Below, piece after piece: positions 51,001 through 59,923 of a stretch of 64,000 nt of DNA. Origin of the DNA: Lamellibrachia satsuma. Lineage: Eukaryota > Annelida > Polychaeta > Sabellida > Siboglinidae. The stretch spans positions 3,731,001 to 3,795,000 of the forward strand of contig BSQZ01000034.1 in the NCBI GenBank assembly GCA_033239005.1, given 5' to 3'. The position numbers were made by a program, and so were the translations under genes. Every line of letters begins with the position of its first letter. Position 1 is the stretch's first letter. Under the pieces are notes generated by a model that did no database searches, was not told the origin of the DNA, and saw nothing but the letters and a program-made list of their open reading frames with translations.

Positions 51001-54000
51001 AATTACTATTTGCTTGAATCATAAGTATTACCTCTGTAAATATATTTTCTGTGTTCCTACGAAAGATAATATTTGAAAATCTTTAATCATCACTGTTACA
51101 CCACCTTGCAACGAGAAAACTAAAGTATTCTAGTACTTTAAATAAATAGGAGGGGGTCCCTTTGGATCACTTTCCCATTAGGGAAAAACCTGCAGTAAAG
51201 TACCTGCAGGTCAACATACTATATAGTATTTTGACCCCGGTTCACTTTTAGCCTTGGTCAAAATATCAAATCACATCGGTATGACAACCAAAAAATACTA
51301 ACAATGCTTATAACAGATGTAAAAAACGGTCACTGGTTTGTGTGGTCATTGGTCACGTTTGTCTAGGATTGTGGTCGCACAAGAAGGGTGGTCACCCAAT
51401 ACAGAGGTAGCCCAAGAGAGGTTTTATCATACAGCAATTTATAAAAGGGTTTGGGCTTAAACATGAAACCGACCAAAAAGTTCAAATTGAAAGTATTAAA
51501 TGACATCAAGAAAAACACACACAAACCTCTAGCTTCACTGCAAATTCTTCGTCATATGGCAAGAATCGAGGATCGCTTTCTGGCCGATAAAACCAAGATG
51601 CCCGTCGAACTTTGACCTCTGGTTCGTTCCAGTATATGGCAGTTCTGATTCGTCGTTGGATGTTGACATCGTAGCGCCCTCCATCAGTACTGACCATGAC
51701 GTTCTGTCCTGGGCCTGTCAAGGACAGTTGGTGAAGTGTGTAAAATACGATTAACCAAACATAATGAACTAATTTGTTAGACAGGACATTACTAACTATT
51801 TTAAACAATAGACTCTGATTAATAGAATCACCGATAAAATAATTAGCCATTTAGCAGAATTGGTTCTCTGCAGAATCAAATATATTGGTTGGGACGGAAT
51901 CATTCCATATTCCCGCTGTATCAAAATGTGTTGCTTAAAAGTGAAACTGCCACTGATTCAAATTGCTCTGGCTCAAAGTAATTCTATCCAGCATCCACTG
52001 TAATTAATAAACTTTAGCAACAGATTCAAGAACTCGGTTGTGGAAGTCTTCTTATATATATACAAATTAGTGCCCTTTACAAATAGATTCATATTCTTAC
52101 CAGCTCGAAATGCGTCCTCCAATCGACCTGAATCTGCCATTGAGAATGGCTTCCAACACTGTCTCAGTTCAATAAACTGCGCATAGAACCAGTGATGCGT
52201 TACCGGGGTGTAGTTGAGCGGAACCACTCCCGGTGGCGCCACAGTCTGCACCGACATTCCGCTGAACATCCCTGGGGTAAACGACGATGTAGGTACAGGT
52301 GGTGCCCCGGCTGGCGACGGGGCCACAACTGCCGTAGGTGGCATCCCTAACTGACTGCCACTAGGGGGCGCTGTTGGCAGAGATCGACCAGACGTGTTTG
52401 CGTAAGTGCCTGGTGGTGGCTGCGCATACCGCTGTGCCCCTGGTGGTCGATGAAAATCTTGTGGTGCGGCACCTACAGGCCGAACACAATAATAATAATA
52501 ATATAAAGATGTTGTTCTACATAGCACCAAATAAGACATGATCTCAAAACATTGATGTATGACACAGTCAACACTACACAAAGTTAGCTTCATGTGGGAG
52601 GAGGTCGCAGCTGTTTCGCTTAGCATAGTATATTGATGTATTTTTCAAACAAAAACATTGTTTATCTTCTGATCTAAGTACACCAGGATGCTGACTTTGA
52701 ATGCACGTAGGCAGATTTGTTTATTACGACAGAAATGATGACTGAAGTGCCACTTGGCAAACACAAAGTTCCAAAGTTGGGGGTCTGATGTTAAAGCGAA
52801 ACAAAAGTCATAGTGGTTTACTCAGAATGCGTTCTAAAAGTGGGAGATTTCAGTCCTTTCTTCAGTTGACCGAGCAATGACATTTTGACCAGTGAAACTG
52901 ATAAGCGCACGTACAGTTCCATAAAAATCAGGTAACCAAGACAATTGTGATGTACAGGTGTATTAAGGAAAGCCGGCATACACAGAACCAACACAAAGTC
53001 TCAAATGTGTTATTTCGCCAGAAAGAGGACTAGTTTAGTAAACAAAGGCCAAAATATGTTACATAAGTTGAGTTTGGATGCAAACAGCATAGCCATATGG
53101 TATTGGTAAATACAGGAATAGGTGAATACAAATATAGTTTTATAGGTATATACAAGTGTAATTTTGCTAGACTTTGACACTCATGATGTAGGCTTATCTA
53201 ACAGTATGGCATGGCCCATGAAATTAAAATGTGTGTTCAACAAGGTTTTCCAAGTAAACCACTACCGTGATATTCTTAATTGTAGTTGCAAATGGTTATG
53301 TTTGATTAACTCTTATAGGTACATAGGCCAAAAATCATGACCAGCCTTAAGTAACATGGATAACAAAACTACTACACTACTAAAGTAAAGCATGTAAAGG
53401 TGAGATGTCATCTCCCTACCTGGGTTGGGGGTGCTTCCCATCAGTGGCGTCATCATACGGGGTGGCATCGGACTGCCCCCTGGCATGCTGGGAGCCGATG
53501 CACTGGTGTGTGTAAATGGCGATTCAATGGCGCCACCAGGTGGTTGTTGCTGGAAACAACTGAACGGAGTTTGTTCTTCCACATTTGGTCCCTGACCAAT
53601 GAAGCTGTCAGCTTCTCCATCATCTGTAGGTACACAAACGATCGCATTGAACGTGTCGGTTATAAAATGTAAACATTTAATATTTAAAGGCACAAAGCCT
53701 GATCGAGTCTATTGAAAAAAAATTTTTGCAGTATAAATTATATTTGTTATAACATCTTGACCACCCAATTTTTTTTTAATAAACCAGTTTTTTTAGTTGA
53801 CCTTTATTTATGTAATTAGTGGACGTCCAGTAGGACCCTGAGATCTCTGTTCTCCAACACCAAAAACAATGTTGCATTGCAGTCCTTCTGGGTGATGTGG
53901 ATGCACGGGCCCAAGATAGCACTGGACAAACGAAAGCTGATGTACAATGCGATGGTTGTCCCAGTTATGCTGTACAACTGCAGCAGCTGGGCATGACCAA

Positions 54001-55171
54001 CCATTGTGCTTCACAAACAAGATGCCTGCCTGCTCAAAGCTGTGAATTTGTTGATATTTTTTAAGAGAAAGACGCAGAAAATTTAATCTTCAGCGATGGC
54101 CACCACCATTATAATAAGCCAGTGGTATGTGGCGAGGGTCTCAACCTCCTGTCTCCCACGTTTTGGGACCCTAGCTAGCTCCCATCTCCCACCAATTTTT
54201 AGTCTACCTCCCACCAAACCTACCTATCTAAACCTATTTTTGACGCCAACCTCCCACCAATTTTTACGACCAACCTCACACCTTCCGCCCCACCCCCTCA
54301 TTCATAGATCACTTTGTTAGTCACTAGCTTTGTGTACAAGACATCAACACGAGCGGCATTCCGCAAGGAAGCGTACTTGGGCCAATGCTTTTTGTCTGCT
54401 ACATTAACGACATGCCTGATGTGGTAGACTCACCTATTCACATGTTTGCTGATGATACCAAGATATCCCGACAAATGACTGCTCAATCTGACCAAGTAAC
54501 ATTACAGAGAGACCTAAGACAACTAGAAGCATCGACTAAAAAGTGGCAGCTTCGTTTCAATGAGGAGAAATGCAAAGTTATGCATCTGGGACAATACAAC
54601 CACCACTACGACTATACTATAACTTTCCACCCATGCACACAAACAATTGTCAAGACCAGCTAAAAGGCTACGAACTTAGAAGAGCTGAAGAGGATGTGTG
54701 TGTATGTGGCAGAGCAGTGGTCTAATGTAATGGTTAGAGCACCCGCCTGTCGATCGAGAGGACGGTGGTTCGATTCCACCTCCGCCGTTTCGAAGCTTGG
54801 GCAATTTCGTTCACCCCACTTTGCCCGTGTCTTTCGGAAGAGACACTAAAAGCCGTTGGTCCAAACTCCTGCGTTAGCTCAAGATTGGGCTGTTTGGAGT
54901 ATAACTACTTGAGACTTGAGTGTGTATGTATGTATGTATGTATGAGAAAAATATCCTGTCTTGAATTGAAGTGCGAGTCCGACCGGTGACAGGACAGTAA
55001 GGCCCCGACTGAATTATCTTTACCTGGAAATATCAAAGCCGGTTCTGTCTGCGGCACTGGAAGTAGTAGGTTCGTTCCTTGGGCAAGATTTAACGTCAAG
55101 CCCTCTGAAGCGGGCATTAACAACAACGGAGTTGGGGTGGAATCTTTTCCGGAATTGTTGGCAGTCGCCAT
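36980..55171 (-). CDS. SEC23IP: SEC23-interacting protein (p125/SEC23IP-type DDHD phospholipase), complete, 20 exons
   Basis: Links the COPII coat at ER exit sites to phospholipids. Exons: 55171-55024, 53623-53420, 52472-52101, 51714-51527, 50818-50675, 49747-49684, 49305-49216, 48505-48364, 47545-47443, 46744-46639, 46155-45977, 44786-44664, 44234-44139, 43480-43353, 42331-42106, 41071-41060, 40263-40173, 39514-39317, 38750-38603, 37298-36980. All are GT-AG; 3081 nt join in frame to 1026 residues plus TGA (human: 1000). Domains: Pro-rich N-terminus (about 50-215), WWE-like segment (about 216-305), lipase region with HGVG (exon 7) and GHSLG, Ser519 (exons 10/11), SAM domain (about 590-652), DDHD domain (about 697-925), and a Pro/Gly-rich tail (to 1026). 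Similarity to human SEC23IP is clear in every exon from 4 onward, which separates it from DDHD1/DDHD2. Exon 19 has a second possible acceptor six bases in (38744). Confidence 0.95.
37436..37575. repeat. 25-bp tandem repeat, five to six copies
   Basis: AATGATGTATCCATGACAAT-GACAA units with single-base changes. It lies in the last SEC23IP intron, about 140 bp upstream of the final exon's acceptor. Confidence 0.9.
37854..38224. mobile_element. hAT-type MITE with 8-bp target-site duplication
   Basis: The 371-bp element starts CAGGGTTG (37854-37861) and ends CAACCCTG (38217-38224), perfect 8-bp inverted termini followed by AT-rich, ATTTAAAT/GATTTTTT-rich flanks. It is bounded by AGTCCTAT (37846-37853) and AGTCTTAT (38225-38232), an 8-bp direct repeat with one change. 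CAGGG-type ends and 8-bp duplications are hallmarks of hAT transposons. The interior has no transposase. It sits in the last intron of SEC23IP. Confidence 0.9.
38946..39080. repeat. Interrupted (TA)n tract
   Basis: TA-rich tracts with a TAAATATA interruption and an imperfectly repeated AATAAATTAGTTAAACATGAT segment. It is in the intron between SEC23IP exons 18 and 19. Confidence 0.9.
39885..40015. repeat. Short tandem repeat GTGAAAGTGCACATGAA(AA)
   Basis: About seven copies of a 16-19 bp unit with variable A-run length, in the SEC23IP intron between exons 17 and 18. The frame-shifting unit gives spurious His/Phe/Cys-rich open frames on the minus strand. Confidence 0.92.
40495..40640. repeat. 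AAGTC-type short repeat
   Basis: Irregular runs of CAAGTCAAGTC and derivatives occupy about 145 bases in a SEC23IP intron (exons 16/17). Non-coding. Confidence 0.85.
41060..41071 (-). CDS. SEC23IP: SEC23IP exon 16, a 12-nt micro-exon encoding Phe-Asp-Pro-Val
   Basis: The minus strand reads ATTTTGCAG|TTTGATCCTGTG|GTAAGT, giving a 12-nt exon with a good acceptor and a strong donor. Both flanking exons are in phase 0: exon 15 ends Tyr-His-Pro and exon 17 starts Ala-Tyr-Arg-Met-Glu-Pro. Joined they give YHPFDPVAYRMEP, matching the family's YHPLDPVAYRLEP. Without it the conserved DPV would be missing. The Asp is probably the last signature residue of the DDHD motif. Confidence 0.9.
41425..41604. 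repeat. 36-bp tandem repeat, five copies
   Basis: Units share ACAATGAATTTCATTGGTT and CATTGAACAACTATTTT; 180 bases equal five units. It lies in intron 15 of SEC23IP, 350 bp from the micro-exon. Each unit contains AATGAATTTCATT, which is nearly palindromic. Confidence 0.92.
45046..45200. repeat. 35-bp tandem repeat, four to five copies
   Basis: GTGAAAGTGTCAACAGCCCT followed by ATGTCGTACAGTTTT is repeated at 35-base spacing, in SEC23IP intron 11. It is unrelated in sequence to the 35-bp minisatellite at 2.7 kb. Confidence 0.9.
46639..46744 (-). CDS. SEC23IP: SEC23IP exon 10, carrying the lipase GHSLG nucleophile motif
   Basis: The exon reads [14 protein letters not shown] and later NVSVVGHSL, ending in the first base of the next Gly codon; the final G of GHSLG is completed by exon 11 (46155). 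The predicted nucleophile is Ser519. Exon 11 continues [15 protein letters not shown] as in SEC23IP. The intact motif fits phospholipase A1-type chemistry, although mammalian SEC23IP is reported to act mainly as a tether; activity here is unknown. Confidence 0.9.
48715..49100 (-). mobile_element. LINE reverse-transcriptase fragment (decayed)
   Basis: Translated on the minus strand across several frameshifts, it gives [35 protein letters not shown] and later [14 protein letters not shown] and [13 protein letters not shown]. These are the order and spacing of the reverse transcriptase palm in non-LTR retrotransposons, with FADD as the catalytic box. Frameshifts and stops show it is dead. It sits in SEC23IP intron 7 in the same orientation as the gene. 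CR1/L2-like affiliation is likely but not proven. Confidence 0.8.
49380..49560 (+). mobile_element. tRNA-derived SINE, body type A
   Basis: The plus strand shows a tRNA-like head (GTGGTCGGAGCAACGGATTG, B-box-like GGGGTTCCAGTCC). It continues with GCCATTTCGAAACCTGGTCA and a core with GAATGAGACACTGTTGGC, parallel to 54700-55015 but diverged. It is in a SEC23IP intron. Confidence 0.65.
50225..50565 (+). mobile_element. LINE polyprotein C-terminal fragment
   Basis: Across frames the plus strand gives [16 protein letters not shown], one stop, [18 protein letters not shown] and [13 protein letters not shown]. This matches the GH-x2-R...LVLW-P-HG-x-R-x-x-GRP...DTG tail found after the reverse transcriptase in several metazoan LINE families. 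Stops and frame changes indicate a relic. It is antisense to SEC23IP. Confidence 0.65.
52792..53349. mobile_element. MITE-like element, copy 2 of the 400-1000 family
   Basis: The start TTAAAGCGAAACAAAAGTCA is the reverse complement of the right end of copy 1. The interior matches copy 1 in the same orientation (AGAAAGAGGACTAGTTTAGT; GATATTCTTAATTGTAGTT; CATAGGCC). Its right terminus has decayed. It lies in the intron between SEC23IP exons 2 and 3. Confidence 0.75.
53815..54030 (+). mobile_element. LINE C-terminal (post-RT) fragment
   Basis: The plus strand encodes [20 protein letters not shown] and SSWA, matching the K-x2-LYNA-x-V-x-PVLLY-x-C-x-x-W segment downstream of the reverse transcriptase palm in non-LTR elements. 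A stop follows immediately. It is in SEC23IP intron 1. Confidence 0.6.
54345..54662 (+). mobile_element. LINE reverse-transcriptase fragment, open frame
   Basis: The plus strand reads [20 protein letters not shown], then [13 protein letters not shown] (catalytic FADD), [20 protein letters not shown] and CKVMHLG. This is the palm and part of the thumb of a non-LTR reverse transcriptase. The frame is open for about 105 codons, so this copy is younger than the one at 48.7 kb. It lacks the endonuclease and most of the enzyme, and is antisense to SEC23IP in intron 1. Confidence 0.88.
54700..55015 (+). mobile_element. tRNA-derived SINE, body type A, best-preserved copy
   Basis: It begins with a tRNA-like head: A-box-like AATGGTTAGAGCACCCGCCT, anticodon-loop-like region, and B box GGTGGTTCGATTCCACC (54768-54784). 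The linker CGTTTCGAAGCTTGGGCAAT follows, then the core CTTTCGGAAGAGACACTAAA with GCCGTTGGTCC, and a 3' (GTAT)n tract at about 54925-54945. The head is too irregular for a working tRNA gene. It lies just downstream (in gene sense) of SEC23IP exon 1. Confidence 0.85.
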
Positions 55172-55436
55172 CCTTCGTGGTAGTGTTTACGTCACACACA
55201 GGAAACGGATGTTGCAGACATCGGAAATAAACTGCCAGATGGCAGCACGTCCAAGGCCGAGCGGCAACGAAAGGGACCAACATGATTATGTCAAAGAAAT
55301 ATTAATTTTATTACCGTTATTATGGCTATACAGTTACTTAAAATATGAGTCACTATATTGCTACCAGGCACACACAAAACACCAACTGCACAAATGGATC
55401 ATGTACCTGCTACGAACTGACTGAAGCCGCACAAAA

Positions 55437-55826
55437 GTGCGGAGAGGTACACAAAAATACACTTGGGAGAGGGTAGCAACCGCCTTGTTATCGCCCATAA
55501 ACAACATGGACGCAGAAGCACTAGCCATGTCAATTGTGAACGATGTTTTTCTAAGCGACAATGATGACGACGACCTTAAATATGCCAGATATGCACACGA
55601 GTTCACACTTAACTGGCCTAAATTATTAGAGGTTTATTCCGACGGTTTTTACAGCATTTTTGTACCTGAATACGTTCCTTACATCATTCCGCATACATTC
55701 CACACACAAAATTTCATATATTCTTTAAAAATATTGTGTTTTAGGCCACTTTTAATCAGTTTTACACATCAAAACAGCGGAACCAATTGCATGATAAACA
55801 TGGCGCGTGTGCGATTTGCGCATTAG
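55437..55826 (+). CDS. Unrecognised small open frame at the left edge of the foldback element
   Basis: Starting at ATG 55506, the frame encodes MDAEALAMSIVNDVFLSDND, an acidic DDDD patch, then LNWPKLLEVYSDGFYSIFVP, and stops at 55826. The acidic start is reminiscent of N-termini of some cut-and-paste transposases, but no catalytic motif is present. The second half lies inside the inverted-repeat arm and recurs on the opposite strand at 57.9 and 58.2 kb, with mostly amino-acid-changing differences. This argues for element sequence and against a conserved gene. It is divergent from SEC23IP, with starts about 330 bp apart. Confidence 0.25.
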   Translation: MRRGTQKYTWERVATALLSPINNMDAEALAMSIVNDVFLSDNDDDDLKYARYAHEFTLNWPKLLEVYSDGFYSIFVPEYVPYIIPHTFHTQNFIYSLKILCFRPLLISFTHQNSGTNCMINMARVRFAH

Positions 55827-57985
55827 TCACGCCTCGGTGCCATCAGAACCGCGAAGGCGATCTTTGCGTGTAACGCGCGTACAATTATGCATCGTAAAAA
55901 ATTAAAAGATAAAAAAAGAGAAAGTAAGCTCAAAAAATGTTTCAAACGAAAGAAATCTACAAAAAGTTAAAATATTCTCCCCAGTTTTTATATTAAACGC
56001 AACATTTGTAGAGCACATACAGTCACTTCTAACGTAATATTTCATCTTTTATTTAATTAAATATTTGATGTTACAAATATTTTTTTTAAATAAATTATTT
56101 GGTTGATATTAGATGTTATGCGCATGCGCAACTACAAGGGGACATCTCATTGTTAAAATTATAAAATTTTATTTCATTGAATTCGTATTATGTGTCGTTT
56201 GGTGAACAAAGACTATTGTTTTTGTAATTAAAAATTATACTGTTGATATTGCATTAAAGTCATGCGCATATGCAACTTTAAAGGGACAACTCATTACATT
56301 GTTAACATAACTAAATTGAAAAGAATGCATGGGTTAATTATCTGTCGTTTGGTGAACAAAGGTTATTGTTTTTGTAATAAAAATATATACTGATGATATT
56401 GCATGTCATGCGCAACTTTAAGGAGGGATTGAATGAGTATTAAGTCAAGTCAATTTATATAAATTTAAGTCAATTTATATAAATTTACAATTTAATATAA
56501 TCTCTTTACATCAACATGTTCATTTAAATAATTTACTTATTTATTTATTTTATTACTTATTTAGTTTTTTCAAATAAATATAAGAAACTTTTACAATAGT
56601 TGGTTTATGGAGTTCTTTACATATAATTGGCCATTGATGGTAATGATAATGAAACTGACAATGATGGCTTGTAATGATAATGAAAAGTTATGTAGTCCCA
56701 TAATGATAATTAATGTTATTTAATATGAACAATTAAAATTGTTTCTGAGCTATATTTTCTTCTTCCCATTAATCATTGTCAAGGCGGTACTACATCACAA
56801 TTTCTCCGCAGGATATTTCTGTGAAAACGGACAACACAGAATACCTCCTCCCTCCCTCCCTCCCTCCCTCCCTCCCTCCCTCCTCCCTCCTCCTCCTCCT
56901 CCTCCTCCCTCCCTCCCTCCCTCCCTCCCTCCCTCCCTCCTCCTCCCTCCCTCCCTCCTCCCTCCCTCCTCCCCTCCCTCCTCCCTCCCTCCTCCCTCCC
57001 TCCCTCCCTCCCTCCCTCCTCCTCCTCCCTCCTCCCTCCCTCCCTCCCTCCCTCCCTCCCTCCCTCCCTCCCTCCCTCCCTCCTCCCTCCCTCCCTCCCT
57101 CCCTCCCCTCCCTCCCTCCCTCCCTCCCTCCCTCCCTCCCTCCCTCCCTCCCTCCCTCCCTCCCTCCCTCCTCCCTCCCTCCCTCCCTCCCCTCCCTCCC
57201 TCCCTCCCTCCCTCCTCCCTCCCTCCCTCCCTCCTCATCAGAAGGAAACCATGTAGACATGCAATATCACCATAATTAAAAAAAAAATCTTTGTTCACCA
57301 AACGACAGATAATTTAACCCCTGCATTCTTTTTAATTTAATTATATTAACAATGACATACAATGAATTGTCCCTTTAAAGATGCACCTGACAGTCAATAT
57401 CATCAGTATGGTTTAATTACAAAAACAATAACCTTTGCTCACCAAACGACAGAGAATATAACCCATGCATTCTTTTAAATTTAATTATATTAATTTTCAT
57501 ATAAATAATATTTGCAAGATCAAATATTTAATTAAATAAATATGAAATATTACGTTAGAAGTGACTGTATGTGCTCTACAAATGTTGCGTTTAATATAAA
57601 AACTGTGGAGAATGTTTTAATTTTTTTCTAGAATTTCTTCGTTTGAAAAATTTTTGGATCCTATTTTATCAATTTTGTTCTCTTAATTTTTTTACGTTGC
57701 GTAATTGTATGCCCAATACACACAAACATCGCCTTCGCGGTTCTGATGGCACCGAGGCGTGACTAATGCGCAAATCGCACACGCGCCATGTTTATCATGC
57801 AATTGGTTCCGCCATTTTGATGTGTAGAACTGATTAAAATTGGCCTAAAACACAATATTTTTAAAGAATATATGAACCTTTTTTACTGGAACATATGCGG
57901 AATGATGTAAGGAACGCATCCAGGTACAAAAATGCTGTAAAAACCGTCGGCATAAACCTCTAATAATTTAGGCCAGTTAAGTAAA
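55600..57985. mobile_element. Foldback-like element: long inverted repeats around a CCT-rich tract
   Basis: The left arm (about 55600-56440) and the reverse complement of the right arm (about 57275-57985) match closely over about 700 bases. For example, CGCGTGTGCGATTTGCGCAT and CTACACATCAAAA-type segments are nearly identical. The inner ends of both arms contain direct subrepeats built on GTCGTTTGGTGAACAAAG and TATTGTTTTTGTAAT, spaced roughly 150 bases apart. The arms enclose a CCT-rich tract (56845-57236). Long inverted repeats with internal direct subrepeats define foldback elements; no transposase is evident inside. Confidence 0.8.
56845..57236. repeat. Polypyrimidine tract (CCCT/CCT)n at the centre of the inverted repeat
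   Basis: About 390 bases consist almost solely of C and T on the plus strand, in CCCT and CCT units. Mirror-symmetric homopurine-homopyrimidine DNA of this length can form triplex (H-DNA). Pro/Ser-Leu and Gly/Arg/Glu open frames over it are spurious. Confidence 0.98.
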
Positions 57986-58281
57986 CGATTACCAAAACGG
58001 ACGTAAATTTGAAAAAAAATATTGCGCAAATCGCACACGCGCCATGTTTATCTTGCAATAAGTTCCGCCATTTTGATGTGTAGAACTGATTAAAATTGGC
58101 CTAAAACACAATATTTTTAAAGAATATATGAACCTTTTTTACTGGAACATATGCGGAATGATGTAAGGAACGCATCCAGGTACAAAAATGCTGTAAAAAC
58201 CGTCGGCATAAACCTCTAATAATTTAGGCCAGTTAAGTAAACGATTACCAAAACGGACGTAAATTTGAAAAAAAATATTGC
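57768..58281. repeat. 256-bp direct tandem duplication at the right edge of the foldback element
   Basis: The segment starting GCGCAAATCGCACACGCGCC at 57768 recurs at 58024 with very few differences (for example ATCATGCAATTGG versus ATCTTGCAATAAG) and ends with TTTGAAAAAAAATATTGCG. It duplicates the outer part of the right arm only; the left arm has a single copy. Confidence 0.92.
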
Positions 58282-58599
58282 GTTTGAGCGCATTTTTAGT
58301 GCCCAAAACAACGCTATACCGGCAATAGCCGGTGTTGTTAATATGGCGATCATCCGAAATGTGCTGTAACAATATCACGGTGGCATCAGAACCGGAAAGG
58401 CGATTTCACTGTCAAATATTTCGTACCGCAGTGTAAGAAAATAAAAATAGAAGAAAAAGTGCAATTTAATGTTACGAAAAACTCTAAAAATCGATATTTT
58501 AATGTTAAAAAGCCAAAAAAATCGAACCGGACAGGTGATTTCACTGACAAATATCTTAGCAGTCTAAGAAAAAATAGAGTTCAATTTAATTGTGAAAAT

Positions 58600-59405
58600 C
58601 CAAAAAAAATCCACAACAAATATCTCGAAAAAAATATAAGATAATGTAAAAAAAAAGCAGACAGCACATATATACATTTTTTTATTAAAAGTTCACATAT
58701 CGTGCAACTATCTTTAAATCTTATTCATAAGTCATAAACAAGTGTCTTGCTTGCCCAGATCACACAATTCAGTAATAAATGAAGCAAAGAGGAAACTCCG
58801 GAGACAGTTCGGCCCGGCGCGACCTCTGTTAGTCACGTACCTGGAAGAGTTCCTGTGGATGCAGCAGTACAGGAACCGCCAACGACGTCTCTCGTCACGG
58901 GTAGTGTGTGTATTCGCGACCAATGCCCATGAACAAATGCTCACTAGCAGTGAACTTCGCCCAGCAGTCGCCCGAAGACACAAAAAGGCTGTTTTCAGAG
59001 CCAATCATACTTTCACAAAATAGTTGCTACATTGGGTGTGAACGATGTCTAGGTTTGAAAAATTCCATTGTAGATATAAATTAATGAAAATATCTCGATA
59101 AATTTGGTCCTCGAAATTCACCATTCATTCCAAAACGACAACATATTTTTGTAGTGAAATGTCCAATTTTCCTCATGATACGGTCCAAACATTAGTAATG
59201 TCAAAAATAAACACTTCAATGTCCCCTGAAGAATTATTTATTACTGAATTGTGTGATTTGGGCAAGCAAGACACATGTTTATGAGTAATATTTGCACCAT
59301 CTGTGAACTTTTTAATAATTTTTTCATATATGTGCGATGTCTGCTTTTTTTACATTATTTTATATTTTTTGTTGAGATATTTGTCGGTAGATTTTTATTG
59401 TTACT
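58600..59405. mobile_element. Second inverted-repeat element with arms of about 170-190 bp
   Basis: The left arm (about 58610-58785) and the reverse complement of the right arm (about 59235-59400) share GTGTCTTGCTTGCCCA, ATCACACAATTCAGTAATAA and AAAAAGCAGACA. The 450-bp interior carries a 93-codon plus-strand frame (58742-59023) with LLVTYLEEFLWMQQYRNRQR that I do not recognise. It may be a MITE or a deleted DNA transposon. The GATTTCACTGACAAATATCT motif outside its left end (about 58540) also occurs near 58405 with one change. Confidence 0.65.
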
Positions 59406-59452
59406 ATCTTGAGGTATGTATATAATTATGCTGTCATACGATTGTTGTGTGG

Positions 59453-59557
<105 letters not shown>

Positions 59558-59923
59558 CAGACCTGCCAATATTTTATTAACAAAAAACAGAAGATCTTCC
59601 TCTTACTGTAAAAAAAACGCAGAAGACCTTCTGCTCGGAAAAACAACCAAATTTTATATAGAAGAAATGTGCAAAACAAAATGTAAAAAAAAAAAGTGCG
59701 AACAATGCCAACGAAATAACAAACATGGTGTACAATTTAAAAAAAAACTGCTAAAACTAGCAACTGCCACAGTTCAGTGTCATTCCCACACTTAAGCAGC
59801 TGGTCTGTGGTTGTTGTGGATGCCGGTGGCATGTCTTGCCCTGTCAAGAAGGTCTTTAGTTGGCAGCAACATGTGACAGTCACAGTCAGTGTTTACTTTC
59901 ACATGCAGCAGGTTGCACAGTGT

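Noticed and set aside
54715..54790. Possible functional tRNA gene
   Set aside because: A and B boxes are present, but the head does not fold into a clean cloverleaf and is followed by a SINE core seen in other copies.
56739..57301. Pro/Ser/Leu-rich and Gly/Arg/Glu-rich open frames
   Set aside because: Direct translations of the CCT/CCCT tract at the centre of an inverted repeat.
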